A stretch of 32,797 nt of DNA from an uncultured Pelagibacteraceae bacterium. Lineage in GTDB: Bacteria; Pseudomonadota; Alphaproteobacteria; Pelagibacterales; Pelagibacteraceae. Positions 1-8,214 of the stretch are shown here, one piece after another. The notes under the pieces were generated by a model that did not search any database, had not been told where the DNA came from, and saw only the letters and a list, made by a program, of their open reading frames with translations. Each line of letters begins with the position of its first letter. The first letter of the stretch is position 1. The position numbers were made by a program, and so were the translations under genes. The stretch is taken from assembly GCA_902535275.1 (NCBI GenBank), contig CACASS010000006.1, positions 1 to 32,797 of the forward strand, in the 5' to 3' direction.

Positions 1-1
1 T

Positions 2-664
2 CTTTTAAAAACTATAAAAAAAACTAATTTATATTTGATCTCTATAATATGTTTAATAAATTTATGTTTTACCTACGCACTTGTTTATAAAAATATATCT
101 TTTGATCACAATTTCTTATTTACTCAGAAAGACGAAAGATATACCCCAGGTGTAAATCATAATGTTGATTATGATAAAGGATTTAAGACTTTGGGTTATT
201 TTTTACGAAATAATATGATCAGAGTATCAAAGATTAATACACCAAAAAAAGGATTTTCAAATAGTGTTTTCAAATTAGGGGTAGTAACAAGACTCGGTGG
301 CGCAGAATATTATTTTAATGATAAATATGAAATTCAAGACTCTGATAACTTTGAAATGTTAGATAAATACGAGAATTATTTAATGTTAATAGTACCAAGC
401 TCTAAACTTACGCCAAATTATGTTGAACAACCAGAAAAACCTGAAAACTTCAACGATATTATAATGAGGCAAGTTAATAAAAGAAATTTAAATCAATTGC
501 TAATTATTTGTAAAAACAATGAAATAATAATGAGTGTATTTGGAAATCAGGATAAATATAATTTCTCAAATAAATGTATCGATGCTGATGAATATAATTT
601 TAAATTCAATAATGAATTCAAAAAGATAAATGATTTTTCCAAAAATTACCTTGGTCAATTTTAG
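2..664 (+). CDS. C-terminal part of a membrane protein, possibly a GT-C glycosyltransferase (partial)
   Basis: The reading frame is open to the left edge of the window, so the true start lies outside it; the TTG at 35 is probably internal. The visible part begins with a lysine-rich stretch and one hydrophobic segment (about residues 10-30 of the visible frame), then about 180 mostly soluble residues with no further membrane span. A final transmembrane helix followed by a soluble tail is typical of GT-C/PMT-like glycosyltransferases. The GxEYYFNDKYE stretch recalls the 'aG..aYYs.r' region of such tails, but this is weak. It converges on the DmdA-like gene with a 22-base gap. I am sure it is coding; the function is a guess. 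Confidence 0.6.
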   Translation, partial: LLKTIKKTNLYLISIICLINLCFTYALVYKNISFDHNFLFTQKDERYTPGVNHNVDYDKGFKTLGYFLRNNMIRVSKINTPKKGFSNSVFKLGVVTRLGGAEYYFNDKYEIQDSDNFEMLDKYENYLMLIVPSSKLTPNYVEQPEKPENFNDIIMRQVNKRNLNQLLIICKNNEIIMSVFGNQDKYNFSNKCIDADEYNFKFNNEFKKINDFSKNYLGQF

Positions 665-686
665 TTTAAATATTTGATATAAAAGT

Positions 687-1832
687 TTATAAATTTTTTG
701 ATGTAATTTTTTTTTTTGGATCAAAGAAAGGTTTATCAATAACATTACACTTAAAGTTTTTATTTTCGATCGAGACATCTATTTCTGAACCAATTCTTGA
801 GTGTTTAATATCTACCATAGCTAGGGCAATATTCTTTTTTAAACGTGGGGAATATATGGCTGATGTGACTTTTCCTATTATTTTATTATTATGCTTTAAA
901 TGCCAAAATGTAGTATTTGGTCCACTTAATTTATCACATTTTATTTCCAAACCTACTTGTAACCTTTTTACTCCATTTGCCTTAATTTTTTTTAATGCTT
1001 TTTTACCAATGTAATTTACGTCACCATCTAAATTAACTAAACGATCAAGGCCTAATTCAAAAGGATTTGTGTGTATATCAGCATCAGCATGATAGGAAAG
1101 CATACCTCCTTCAATTCTTCTTATTGTAGAAGTGTGACCAGGTTTAATCCCAAAATCTTTTCCTGCATCCATAATCTTTTCGTAAAGTTCATTACCTTTA
1201 GAGCCATCTCTTAAAAATAACTCATATCCGAATTCGCTAGACCAACCTGTTCTTGATACTACTAAAGGGATTCCATCTAGATCTAATTCTTTAAACCAAT
1301 AATACTTTAAATTTTTTATAGTCTCTCCAAATAATTTTACCATAATGTTGGCAGACATTGGTCCTTGCAATTGCAAAGGTGATACATCAGGTTCAGTAAT
1401 TTTCACATTGAGTTTGGAATTTACCGCAACTCCTTGAGCCCATAATAAAATATCGCTGTCACTTAGAGATAGCCAAAAATGATTTTCACCTAATCTTAAA
1501 AGAACTGGATCATTTAGTAAACCACCCTCTGAATTTGTAATCAGAACATATTTACACTGACCAATAGATAATTTAGTTAAATCTCTTGGAGTTAATAATT
1601 GAATAAATTTAAATGCGTCAGGACCAGTTATTTCTACCTGTCTCTCTACAGCAACATCACATAAAATTGCTTTTCTAATCAAATTCCAAAAATTCTGCTC
1701 AGGATCTCCAAAGTCACGTGGTATGTACATATGATTATAAACAGAAAAACCAGTTGCCCCCCATCTTACAGTAGAGTCAAAATACGGAGATTTTCTAATT
1801 TGAGTTCCAAACCCAAAATTTTTATTAATCAT
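687..1832 (-). CDS. DmdA-like / GcvT-fold tetrahydrofolate-dependent methyltransferase
   Basis: This 381-residue protein belongs to the aminomethyltransferase (GcvT) superfamily, in the branch holding dimethylsulfoniopropionate demethylase DmdA. It has the N-terminal folate-binding domain (CDVAVERQVEITGPDA about residues 58-73; GGLLNDPVLLRL; the SDSDILLWAQG stretch; EPDVSPLQLQGP) and the GcvT C-terminal barrel. Known DmdA transfers a methyl group from DMSP to tetrahydrofolate. The N-terminus (FGTQIRKSPYFDSTVRWGA) differs from the DmdA sequences I remember from SAR11 and Ruegeria, so it may be a paralogous clade with another substrate. The start ATG overlaps the TAA of the NAD kinase by one base, so the two are co-transcribed. 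Confidence 0.8.
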   Translation of the reverse strand: MINKNFGFGTQIRKSPYFDSTVRWGATGFSVYNHMYIPRDFGDPEQNFWNLIRKAILCDVAVERQVEITGPDAFKFIQLLTPRDLTKLSIGQCKYVLITNSEGGLLNDPVLLRLGENHFWLSLSDSDILLWAQGVAVNSKLNVKITEPDVSPLQLQGPMSANIMVKLFGETIKNLKYYWFKELDLDGIPLVVSRTGWSSEFGYELFLRDGSKGNELYEKIMDAGKDFGIKPGHTSTIRRIEGGMLSYHADADIHTNPFELGLDRLVNLDGDVNYIGKKALKKIKANGVKRLQVGLEIKCDKLSGPNTTFWHLKHNNKIIGKVTSAIYSPRLKKNIALAMVDIKHSRIGSEIDVSIENKNFKCNVIDKPFFDPKKKITSKNL

Positions 1833-2602
1833 TAATTAGTTTCTTTTCTGATTTGTTCTATTTTTATTTTTTTTTGAAGACTCCTATTAGAGTCATAAAG
1901 AAGATTAAACTTGATTTTTTTATTTATTTTAACATAAATAAGTTTAGCATTTCTTACTTCATAATTGTCTGCTACAGCGCTAATAGGTCTTTTCTGTATA
2001 TTAAGATTTTTTATAATGATTTTAGATTTATCACTCACTACTCTTCCCTTCCATCTTCTTGGTCTGAATGCACTTATAGGTCTGATAGATAATTTTTTAG
2101 AATCTAAATTTAAAATAGGGCCATAAACTGACATATTATAAGCAGTACTTCCAGCTGGAGTAGAAACTAATATTCCATCAGAAACTAATTTTTTAATTAT
2201 TTTTTGAGACCCATTTGAAATTTCTAATGATGCAGTTTGTCTACTTTGTCTTAAAATTGAAACTTCATTTATTGCAATAGATTTTTTAATTTTGTTAAAT
2301 TTATTTTTAACTACCATCTCTAAAGGTGAAATAACGACCTGTTTTGCCCTAGACAAATTTTTAACAGTACTTTTAAAAGAAAATTTGTTCATCAAAAATC
2401 CATAGCTTCCTGCATTGATTCCATAAAAAGGTTTTTTATATTTATTGTATTTTTTTAACACAGAAAGCATAAAGCCATCACCACCAACAACAATTATTAA
2501 ATTACATTTATTTAATGATGTAGTTTTAATTTGATTATCTAGAAAATTTTTAATCATTTTAGATATTTTAGTATTATCAAAAAGGATATGTGAATTTAGC
2601 AT
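1832..2602 (-). CDS. nadK: NAD kinase
   Basis: NAD kinase (PpnK/NadK) phosphorylates NAD to NADP in the cytosol. From the start MLNSHILF the protein is 256 residues, the usual bacterial length. The GGDG motif with the catalytic Asp lies at residues 40-43, an INEVSI motif follows, and the family signature STPAGSTAYNMS is present. A longer frame begins 33 bases upstream, but those codons lie inside tRNA-Leu, so I chose the ATG at 2602. That ATG is only three bases after the encoded CCA of the tRNA, leaving no room for a separate ribosome-binding site. The stop overlaps the DmdA-like start. Confidence 0.93.
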   Translation of the reverse strand: MLNSHILFDNTKISKMIKNFLDNQIKTTSLNKCNLIIVVGGDGFMLSVLKKYNKYKKPFYGINAGSYGFLMNKFSFKSTVKNLSRAKQVVISPLEMVVKNKFNKIKKSIAINEVSILRQSRQTASLEISNGSQKIIKKLVSDGILVSTPAGSTAYNMSVYGPILNLDSKKLSIRPISAFRPRRWKGRVVSDKSKIIIKNLNIQKRPISAVADNYEVRNAKLIYVKINKKIKFNLLYDSNRSLQKKIKIEQIRKETN

Positions 2603-2605
2603 TGT

Positions 2606-2691
2606 TGGTGCCCTCGGCCAGACTCGAACTGGCACTCCATAAATGGCAAGGATTTTAAGTCCTTTGTGTCTACCAATTTCACCACGAGGGC
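2606..2691 (-). tRNA. tRNA-Leu (anticodon UAA)
   Basis: On the minus strand the 86-base sequence begins GCCCTCG and ends CGAGGGC-A-CCA, giving a perfect seven-pair acceptor stem with an encoded CCA. The anticodon stem AAGGA/TCCTT encloses the loop CTTAAAA, giving anticodon TAA, which reads UUA, the favoured leucine codon in this AT-rich DNA. The T arm GTTCGAGTC and a variable arm of class II length support tRNA-Leu. The NAD kinase start codon follows three bases after the CCA. Confidence 0.96.
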
Positions 2692-2709
2692 ATGAGTTAT
2701 TTTCATGAG

Positions 2710-2738
2710 TATTTATGCTAATATTTATAATTGAACAA
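2710..2738 (-). promoter_or_regulatory. possible promoter of tRNA-Leu
   Basis: Reading the minus strand, TTGTTC (2738-2733) is followed after 17 bases by TAAATA (2715-2710), about 19 bases before the tRNA 5' end. The spacing is right, but the -10 box is a poor match and such boxes are common by chance in AT-rich DNA. The low confidence reflects that. Confidence 0.25.
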
Positions 2739-2766
2739 GAGTAATAAGTAAAATTTTTTTAAATAG

Positions 2767-3684
2767 TTAATTCCACTTAAATATTTCAAGGTTTTTTTTC
2801 AATAAAGATTTTTTATTGTAAATCTCAAGAGACACACCTTTTATTTTTAAAAACTTTTTCCATTTTCCTATTGTTTGGATGATACCAAAATTGACAGTAT
2901 TATGCTTGTCTTTATGTGAAATACCTTTTGCTCCCATTTTAGAAAAGATAATTTTTTTTTTAAATCTGTCCCAAGTGTAAGTTGTATTAGGTGGACAAAA
3001 AAAATGCTGATTGTTATATAGATCTATGCCTACTAAAACAATTTTTTTGTAATTCATACAATATCCAAAGTTAATAGCATCTGTCAAAGTACCAGCATCA
3101 TGTACCAATCCATCTTTAATATTTTTACTTGGTAATGAGTTTCTTTTTCTAATTGTTGTGTATAAAAAAAAATTATTTCGTCTGCCAAAAAATTTATTAC
3201 CTAAAAGTTGATTTGGAAAATTGGAAACAATACCTTTTGGAAATAAAAATAAAGTTTTTTTGAAAAAATTATTATTTTTAACTTTTTTAGAAAAGAAATT
3301 ACAATAATCATTTGCATAGAATATTGCACCAGGACCCTCATGAGTGGCTCTATTTATATGATAATTAAAATTAAGTTTTTTTAAAAAAATTGTGTTATTA
3401 AACCCTATAGTATCATATTTATCTATTTTCTTCCACTCATTTTCTTTTAAATAGTTTAAAGAACCCCCTGACCCAATTACAAATAAAGTATTTGATTTTT
3501 TAAAATTTATTAAATCTTTATAACTAATCTTTTTATTTTTGTAATATCCTAGACATGTGTATTTTCTTTTTATGAATGAAATTAGAAGTATAAATAAATG
3601 ATAAGGAATTTCATTTAATTGATTATGCTTAAAAATTCCATAAAGTACCTTAATTTCATTATATAATAAATTTTTTATACCCAT
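2767..3684 (-). CDS. GT42/DUF115-like glycosyltransferase (putative nonulosonate transferase)
   Basis: This 305-residue protein has the layout of the CstI/CstII (GT42) and DUF115 fold. VIGSGGSL (about residues 69-76) matches the nucleotide-binding GNGPSL loop. An Asn follows in GFNNT. AGTLTDAINFGYCMNYKKIVLVGIDLY matches the SG..A...ALGYKEIYLSGIDFY region of CstII. A His in GISHKDKHNT sits where the general-base region (GHSKN) would be. The basic N-terminus could associate with the membrane. It lies 24 bases downstream of a CMP-sugar cytidylyltransferase, which would make the donor for a GT42 enzyme. It could instead be another DUF115-type enzyme; the acceptor is unknown. Confidence 0.55.
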   Translation of the reverse strand: MGIKNLLYNEIKVLYGIFKHNQLNEIPYHLFILLISFIKRKYTCLGYYKNKKISYKDLINFKKSNTLFVIGSGGSLNYLKENEWKKIDKYDTIGFNNTIFLKKLNFNYHINRATHEGPGAIFYANDYCNFFSKKVKNNNFFKKTLFLFPKGIVSNFPNQLLGNKFFGRRNNFFLYTTIRKRNSLPSKNIKDGLVHDAGTLTDAINFGYCMNYKKIVLVGIDLYNNQHFFCPPNTTYTWDRFKKKIIFSKMGAKGISHKDKHNTVNFGIIQTIGKWKKFLKIKGVSLEIYNKKSLLKKNLEIFKWN

Positions 3685-3708
3685 ATATCTTTACTTAAAC
3701 AAATCGGC

Positions 3709-4404
3709 TTATTTTTTTTTTAGTAAAATTTTGCAAATTTCAAAATCGAGATCATCATGAATATCATGTGTTTTTGAAACCTCAAAAGGTAAAACTTTTT
3801 TTCCCATAAAATTCCATGGAGATAAACCATCATTTTTATAGATTGACTCAGTTTTGATTACCCAAAAATTGTGACATAAGAAAAAAGATTTTTGCAGATC
3901 TTGTCTATTTGAAGATAATTTATTTTTAGATTTAAAGTAAGGAACTAAATATTTTTTATAAATTTGTTTTGCTCTGAATGGGTGTTTATCATTATCTTGG
4001 TTTACCGGAACTACAGCAGATGCGTTACTTTGTATTAAAATTTTTATACATTTTTTGATCCATTCTGCTCTAATTATTGGTGCATTAGCCAATAAAACAA
4101 CAACTATATCAGGATTTATACCTTTTTTTTTTAAATATTTAAGAGAGTGCAAAATTACATCTACATGAAGACTATTTGGTTTAGACAAATTTTTGGGTCT
4201 TTTAATTTTCTTATATCCATAATTTGAGGCTAAGCTCAATATTTTATTATCATCACTTGAAGTATAAAAATAATTTATATTTTTAACCTTATTTGCTTCA
4301 TTGCAAGGATATGAAAGTACAGGTGAACCAAATATTTTTTTTATATTTTTATCTTTATATTTACTACCGCCTCTTCCAGTTAATAGAGCTAGTATTTTTG
4401 TCAT
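3709..4404 (-). CDS. CMP-sugar cytidylyltransferase (NeuA/KdsB-like family)
   Basis: A 231-residue cytidylyltransferase of the CMP-N-acylneuraminate synthetase family, which activates a sialic-acid-like sugar with CTP. The N-terminal nucleotide-binding loop is LLTGRGGSKYKDKN (residues 7-20, with Arg11, Lys15 and Lys19 in the usual places). VVLLANAPIIRAEWI matches the 'LQPTSPLR' substrate segment, and the C-terminal DIHDDLDFEIC matches the metal-binding DI(D/N)T..D region. The TGRGGS variant differs from the common PARGGS, so the sugar (neuraminic, legionaminic, pseudaminic or Kdo type) cannot be named. No NeuB-like synthase is in the window. It appears to be the first gene of a two-gene unit with the GT42-like gene. 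Confidence 0.8.
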   Translation of the reverse strand: MTKILALLTGRGGSKYKDKNIKKIFGSPVLSYPCNEANKVKNINYFYTSSDDNKILSLASNYGYKKIKRPKNLSKPNSLHVDVILHSLKYLKKKGINPDIVVVLLANAPIIRAEWIKKCIKILIQSNASAVVPVNQDNDKHPFRAKQIYKKYLVPYFKSKNKLSSNRQDLQKSFFLCHNFWVIKTESIYKNDGLSPWNFMGKKVLPFEVSKTHDIHDDLDFEICKILLKKK

Positions 4405-4508
4405 AAAATTAAAAAATAAACAAATATGTTAAATTTTTTATATATTACAATTTATATATTTTATAGTAATTTTTTTAAACTTTAATATGGTGTTTATGGT
4501 CAACAATA
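4405..4508. promoter_or_regulatory. divergent intergenic region between glycan genes
   Basis: These 104 bases are almost entirely A and T and separate the minus-strand cytidylyltransferase from the plus-strand oxidoreductase unit. Promoters for both should lie here. Several TATAAT-like strings occur, but none stands out from the background. Confidence 0.4.
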
Positions 4509-4760
4509 ATGAAAAAAATACAATTTATTAATTTTAATAAAATTTTAATATTTATTATAATTTTATTATCTATATTTTATTTTTTAAAGGAAAATAATTC
4601 TATGATAATGCTGAAAGCAAAGTATGAAATAAATAATATTTTAAAGATACACACTCCTTTGGAACTAACTGAGATAGAAATAGAAAAATTCATTAATAAA
4701 TTGAATTACAAAAATAGTTATAAAATACAAAAAAATAAAGAATATTGGATTAATAATTAA
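4509..4760 (+). CDS. small single-span membrane protein
   Basis: An 83-residue protein with a basic N-terminus, one hydrophobic segment at about residues 12-26 and a charged C-terminal part (LTEIEIEKFINKL) that looks helical. I do not recognise the family. It is followed after two bases by the 51-residue protein and then the GMC oxidoreductase, so it is probably the first gene of that unit. It could be an anchoring or electron-transfer partner subunit, but no heme or other cofactor motif is visible. Confidence 0.55.
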   Translation: MKKIQFINFNKILIFIIILLSIFYFLKENNSMIMLKAKYEINNILKIHTPLELTEIEIEKFINKLNYKNSYKIQKNKEYWINN

Positions 4761-4762
4761 TT

Positions 4763-4918
4763 ATGATTAGAAGAAATTTCATTAAAGCACTTTTATATAT
4801 AGGATTATTTCCTCATATTATTTTTTTTAAAGATAAAAAAGACTATACAAATAAAAAAAGTAAGTTTGTTAAACTGAATAATTGGTTGGTTAAACAAAAT
4901 GATTTAAATGATTTATGA
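4763..4918 (+). CDS. 51-residue protein with twin-arginine-type N-terminus
   Basis: The start is ATG at 4763. The protein begins MIRRNFIKALLYIGLF, matching the Tat consensus (S/T)RRxFLK followed by a moderately hydrophobic stretch, and then has a lysine-rich tail ending LVKQNDLNDL. The stop TGA lies eleven bases inside the GMC oxidoreductase gene, so the two genes overlap and are probably translationally coupled. Several membrane-bound GMC-type dehydrogenases have a small Tat-signal subunit that carries the FAD subunit to the periplasm. This one is much shorter than those small subunits, which are usually well over 100 residues. The role is inferred from context only. Confidence 0.5.
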   Translation: MIRRNFIKALLYIGLFPHIIFFKDKKDYTNKKSKFVKLNNWLVKQNDLNDL

Positions 4919-6314
4919 TTTTATAGTAATCGGTGCTGGTGCGGCTGGATTAACATTTATAGATAAAATAATTAAATCAAACAACGAAATTAAGATAGCT
5001 TTAGTTGAAGCGGGAAATTTAAAAAATGATTCTTTAAAAGATTATAAAGATATTTCATTTATAAAAAATAAAATTAATCCAGTAGATGAAAAAAGAGCCT
5101 TTTTATTTGGAGGTACAACAAATCTATGGGGTGGATTTTGCAGACCTCTAGATTTTGAAGATTTCATATCTAGAAGTGATATAAATAAAAATGAATGGCC
5201 ATTTGATATAAATGAACTAAATAAATATCTGGATGAAGCAAAAAAAGTATTAGAACTCAAGGAAAATTTTAAAATTAAAAATAAGCCCAAAGAAAGTAAA
5301 ACATTAACTGATTTCAATTTGGAGGAAATAGATTTTGATTATAGCAATAAACAAATTTTCTTCAAAAAATACAAGAGCCTAAATAATAAGATTGATATTT
5401 ATTTAAATAACATTGCCTACAAATTTGTAATTGATGAACAAAATAAAAGTGTCAAATCTTTGGATATTATCGAGGCTAAAACAAAATCTAAAAAAAGAAT
5501 TTATTCTAAAAACTTTATCTTATCCTTAGGTGGTTTGGAAACTACAAGATTTTTATTAAATAATAATAAATTTTATAAACAAAATTATTTTAATAACTCT
5601 AAAACATTAGGTAAGGGGTTTAATGATCACCCTCATTTTTATGTTGGTAATTATGTGAGCTTTAAGGATTTTCATAAAACAAATAAGATTAAATCTGTTA
5701 GGTATTTTAAAAATACACATAAATTTCAATTAGAAAACAAAATATTGAACTCATCAATTAGATTAACCTCAATTAAAAATCCTGTTGATACTAATTATGA
5801 TTTAATAGAAGAGTTTAAAATTTTATTCCCAAATATCACAAAAAAAATATTATATACAGGCAGAATCATGGTGGTGAGTGAACAACGATCAATTTTAGAA
5901 AATATGATGGAGCTAGATAATACAAAAAAGGATAATTTTGGTATCCCTAAAATAAATTTTAAATATGAACTGACAAAGTTTGATTTAGATAATATAAGAA
6001 AAACATCTATTAATATTTCCAAATGGTTGGCTAGCAGTGAGCACGGAAGAGCAAAATTATTGAATTGGATAATGGATGAAAATTTAATGCCTAATTCAAA
6101 CGATTACATGTGGTATGGACATCATATGAGTACAACTAGGATGGGTTTAAATGCAAATTCTAGTGTTGTAGATCATAATCTAAAAATACATTCTTTAAAT
6201 AATGCATATATTGTCAGTTCTTCGATATTTCCCTCTGGTGGTGCTTCAAATCCAACCTTTACAATAGTTCAATTAGCACTAAGACTGGCTGAGCATTTAA
6301 AAACAATTAGTTAA
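4908..6314 (+). CDS. GMC-family FAD-dependent oxidoreductase
   Basis: A 468-residue flavoprotein. The Rossmann FAD loop VIGAGAAG is at residues 7-14 and VEAGN follows at the end of the second strand. GGTTNLWGG (about 68-76) is the family's second FAD segment. The C-terminal YGHHMSTTRMG carries the His of the active-site region, and SGGASNPTFTIVQLALRLAEHL is the characteristic C-terminal flavin-contact segment. Such enzymes oxidise alcohol groups, often on sugars. It has no signal peptide of its own, but the preceding overlapping gene has a Tat-like N-terminus. Its 3' end overlaps the convergent glycosyltransferase gene by eight bases. The sugar substrate is unknown; a role in surface-glycan modification is inferred from its neighbours. 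Confidence 0.85.
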   Translation: MIYDFIVIGAGAAGLTFIDKIIKSNNEIKIALVEAGNLKNDSLKDYKDISFIKNKINPVDEKRAFLFGGTTNLWGGFCRPLDFEDFISRSDINKNEWPFDINELNKYLDEAKKVLELKENFKIKNKPKESKTLTDFNLEEIDFDYSNKQIFFKKYKSLNNKIDIYLNNIAYKFVIDEQNKSVKSLDIIEAKTKSKKRIYSKNFILSLGGLETTRFLLNNNKFYKQNYFNNSKTLGKGFNDHPHFYVGNYVSFKDFHKTNKIKSVRYFKNTHKFQLENKILNSSIRLTSIKNPVDTNYDLIEEFKILFPNITKKILYTGRIMVVSEQRSILENMMELDNTKKDNFGIPKINFKYELTKFDLDNIRKTSINISKWLASSEHGRAKLLNWIMDENLMPNSNDYMWYGHHMSTTRMGLNANSSVVDHNLKIHSLNNAYIVSSSIFPSGGASNPTFTIVQLALRLAEHLKTIS

Positions 6315-8214
6315 TCTTTTCAAAACGTATTAATTTGAAATTAGAACCTTTGTCGTTATAAAAAAGTTCGAAATTGTAGTTTTTTTTTTCATAGTCACTT
6401 AACCAAAATCTTCTCTCTAAAAATTTATTTAAATTTGTTCCCTTGGAAACATTAATATCTGCTATATAATTTAATGATGTCATAAATCTATAACCTCTCT
6501 TATAAGCTAAATCTAATAATTGACCCATTTTTTTTTGTTTGTTGGCTTCAGTGTCAAGAGCAAACCCTAGGCCTGACATCACATTAAAGTCAAGATATGA
6601 TGCTATTATTCCATCGTCATAAGAAATAATTTTTATTTTACTATCCAATGTCTTTTCTAGTTCTAATAAATCATTATTGATTTTAATACTACTATTAATA
6701 AATGGTTTATTCTTTAAGTCGTGATTTAAGAATTGTTTAGAATTGATATAAGAGTTACAGATTACAAATAAAAATAATATCAAAAAAATTTTTTTGTATA
6801 AAAAAGTAATTTTTCCATTTTGCAAATTAAAAGCTAAATAGCTGATAATAATTAGAGATATAAACATATAAAATAGAATAGAAAAAAATCTTATTTTACT
6901 TAAACCAAGAGCAAATATTTCTTTTTCTGTATTGTAATTTTTAAATGAATTAAAAACAATTAATACTACCAATAAAATTAATAAAAAAATTATAGATTTA
7001 ACAACTAATTTAAAATTTTCATTTTTAATGATGTTAAATTTTAGCTTTTTGAAATTAACATTTTTAATTAATTCATTAAGGTAAAATAAGATAATAAAAT
7101 TGAAAATTACTATATTTATTGGAAAATACCAATAACCCTGATGAAAAATCCATACAAAAACAAAGTTGTATAAAGATTTAAGTAAGACGTAAAAGGATAA
7201 ATAAAATAGTAACTTTGGAAATAATCTGTTGTTCAAATTATTTTTATTCTGCGAGTAAAAAATTATATGAAAAATAGATAATAACATTGGTGCAACTATA
7301 AATATTGCACGACCACTTGTTTTTTGCCATATAGACCAATTATTACTTGAAAAGATTTCACCTGCAGGAATTATAAGATTTAAAAAACTCATCATATTAT
7401 AGTATAGAGATGTACCAAATTTAGAAGATCCACTGCTTGGAAGTAAAGTTCCAGCATAAGCATAATTTAACAAACAATAACAAGCTATAAGAACAGAGGG
7501 TAAAACTATTAAAATAAATGTAAGCTTTTTCTGATATTTATTATTTGTTTCAAAAAAATAATATGCAAATATTACTATAATAAGAAAGATGTCATCTAAT
7601 CTTGAAAATATTATTAAGGTAACAATTACAGATAATAAAATGTATTTAAAAATATAGCTTTTATTTATATTCAAAAAATTTCTATTTAAAATAAAATACA
7701 TTAGGATTGAAAAGAAAAATATTGAGAATGAACTTTCCATACCATTGTTAAAATACCAAATGTTTCCTTGTTGAGATAAATCAGAAAATAAAATATGAAA
7801 AAAACCAGGAACTATAGATATAACAGTCAATACTTTCGAGTATCCTAAATTAATCAGTGTGTAAGATATTAAAACTGAAGATATTAAAAGTAAAAATAAA
7901 GAATTAAAGTAAATAAAGATTAATTGATTCTCAATATCATTTTGTAAAAATAAATTAGTTATAATTTTTAAGTAAATTTGAAAAAATGGGTGAAATCCAT
8001 TAGTTGGATACTCACCATCAAAACTGAAAAGAGGAGACCAACCACTATTATTAGCTATAGCAATATAATAAAAGGCATCTGATGCAAAATATTTTAATAT
8101 TGCTTCTGAATTAAAAGCAATCCAACTTAATATAAAAGGATAACAAACAAAAAAAGCACTTATTCCAATAAAAAAATAATTTTCAAAAATTTTTTTTGAT
8201 TTAATATCTATCAT
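6307..8214 (-). CDS. large GT-C-type membrane glycosyltransferase (putative arabinofuranosyltransferase)
   Basis: A 635-residue protein with roughly a dozen hydrophobic segments and a final soluble part of about 130 residues. The first extracytoplasmic loop carries ASDAFYYIAIANN (Asp46) followed by FDGEYPTNGFHPFFQ, the pattern of GT-C enzymes that use polyprenyl-phosphate sugars, in which the loop acid is catalytic. The start ATG overlaps the stop of the DprE2-like gene by one base, so it ends the putative lipid-linked arabinose operon. I infer that it transfers the arabinofuranose made by the three upstream genes to a periplasmic acceptor. The family alone would also allow mannose or another sugar. 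Confidence 0.7.
   Translation of the reverse strand: MIDIKSKKIFENYFFIGISAFFVCYPFILSWIAFNSEAILKYFASDAFYYIAIANNSGWSPLFSFDGEYPTNGFHPFFQIYLKIITNLFLQNDIENQLIFIYFNSLFLLLISSVLISYTLINLGYSKVLTVISIVPGFFHILFSDLSQQGNIWYFNNGMESSFSIFFFSILMYFILNRNFLNINKSYIFKYILLSVIVTLIIFSRLDDIFLIIVIFAYYFFETNNKYQKKLTFILIVLPSVLIACYCLLNYAYAGTLLPSSGSSKFGTSLYYNMMSFLNLIIPAGEIFSSNNWSIWQKTSGRAIFIVAPMLLSIFHIIFYSQNKNNLNNRLFPKLLFYLSFYVLLKSLYNFVFVWIFHQGYWYFPINIVIFNFIILFYLNELIKNVNFKKLKFNIIKNENFKLVVKSIIFLLILLVVLIVFNSFKNYNTEKEIFALGLSKIRFFSILFYMFISLIIISYLAFNLQNGKITFLYKKIFLILFLFVICNSYINSKQFLNHDLKNKPFINSSIKINNDLLELEKTLDSKIKIISYDDGIIASYLDFNVMSGLGFALDTEANKQKKMGQLLDLAYKRGYRFMTSLNYIADINVSKGTNLNKFLERRFWLSDYEKKNYNFELFYNDKGSNFKLIRFEKIN

Noticed and set aside
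2603-2635. Upstream extension of NAD kinase by eleven codons
   Set aside because: These codons lie inside the tRNA-Leu gene and encode residues unlike the family.
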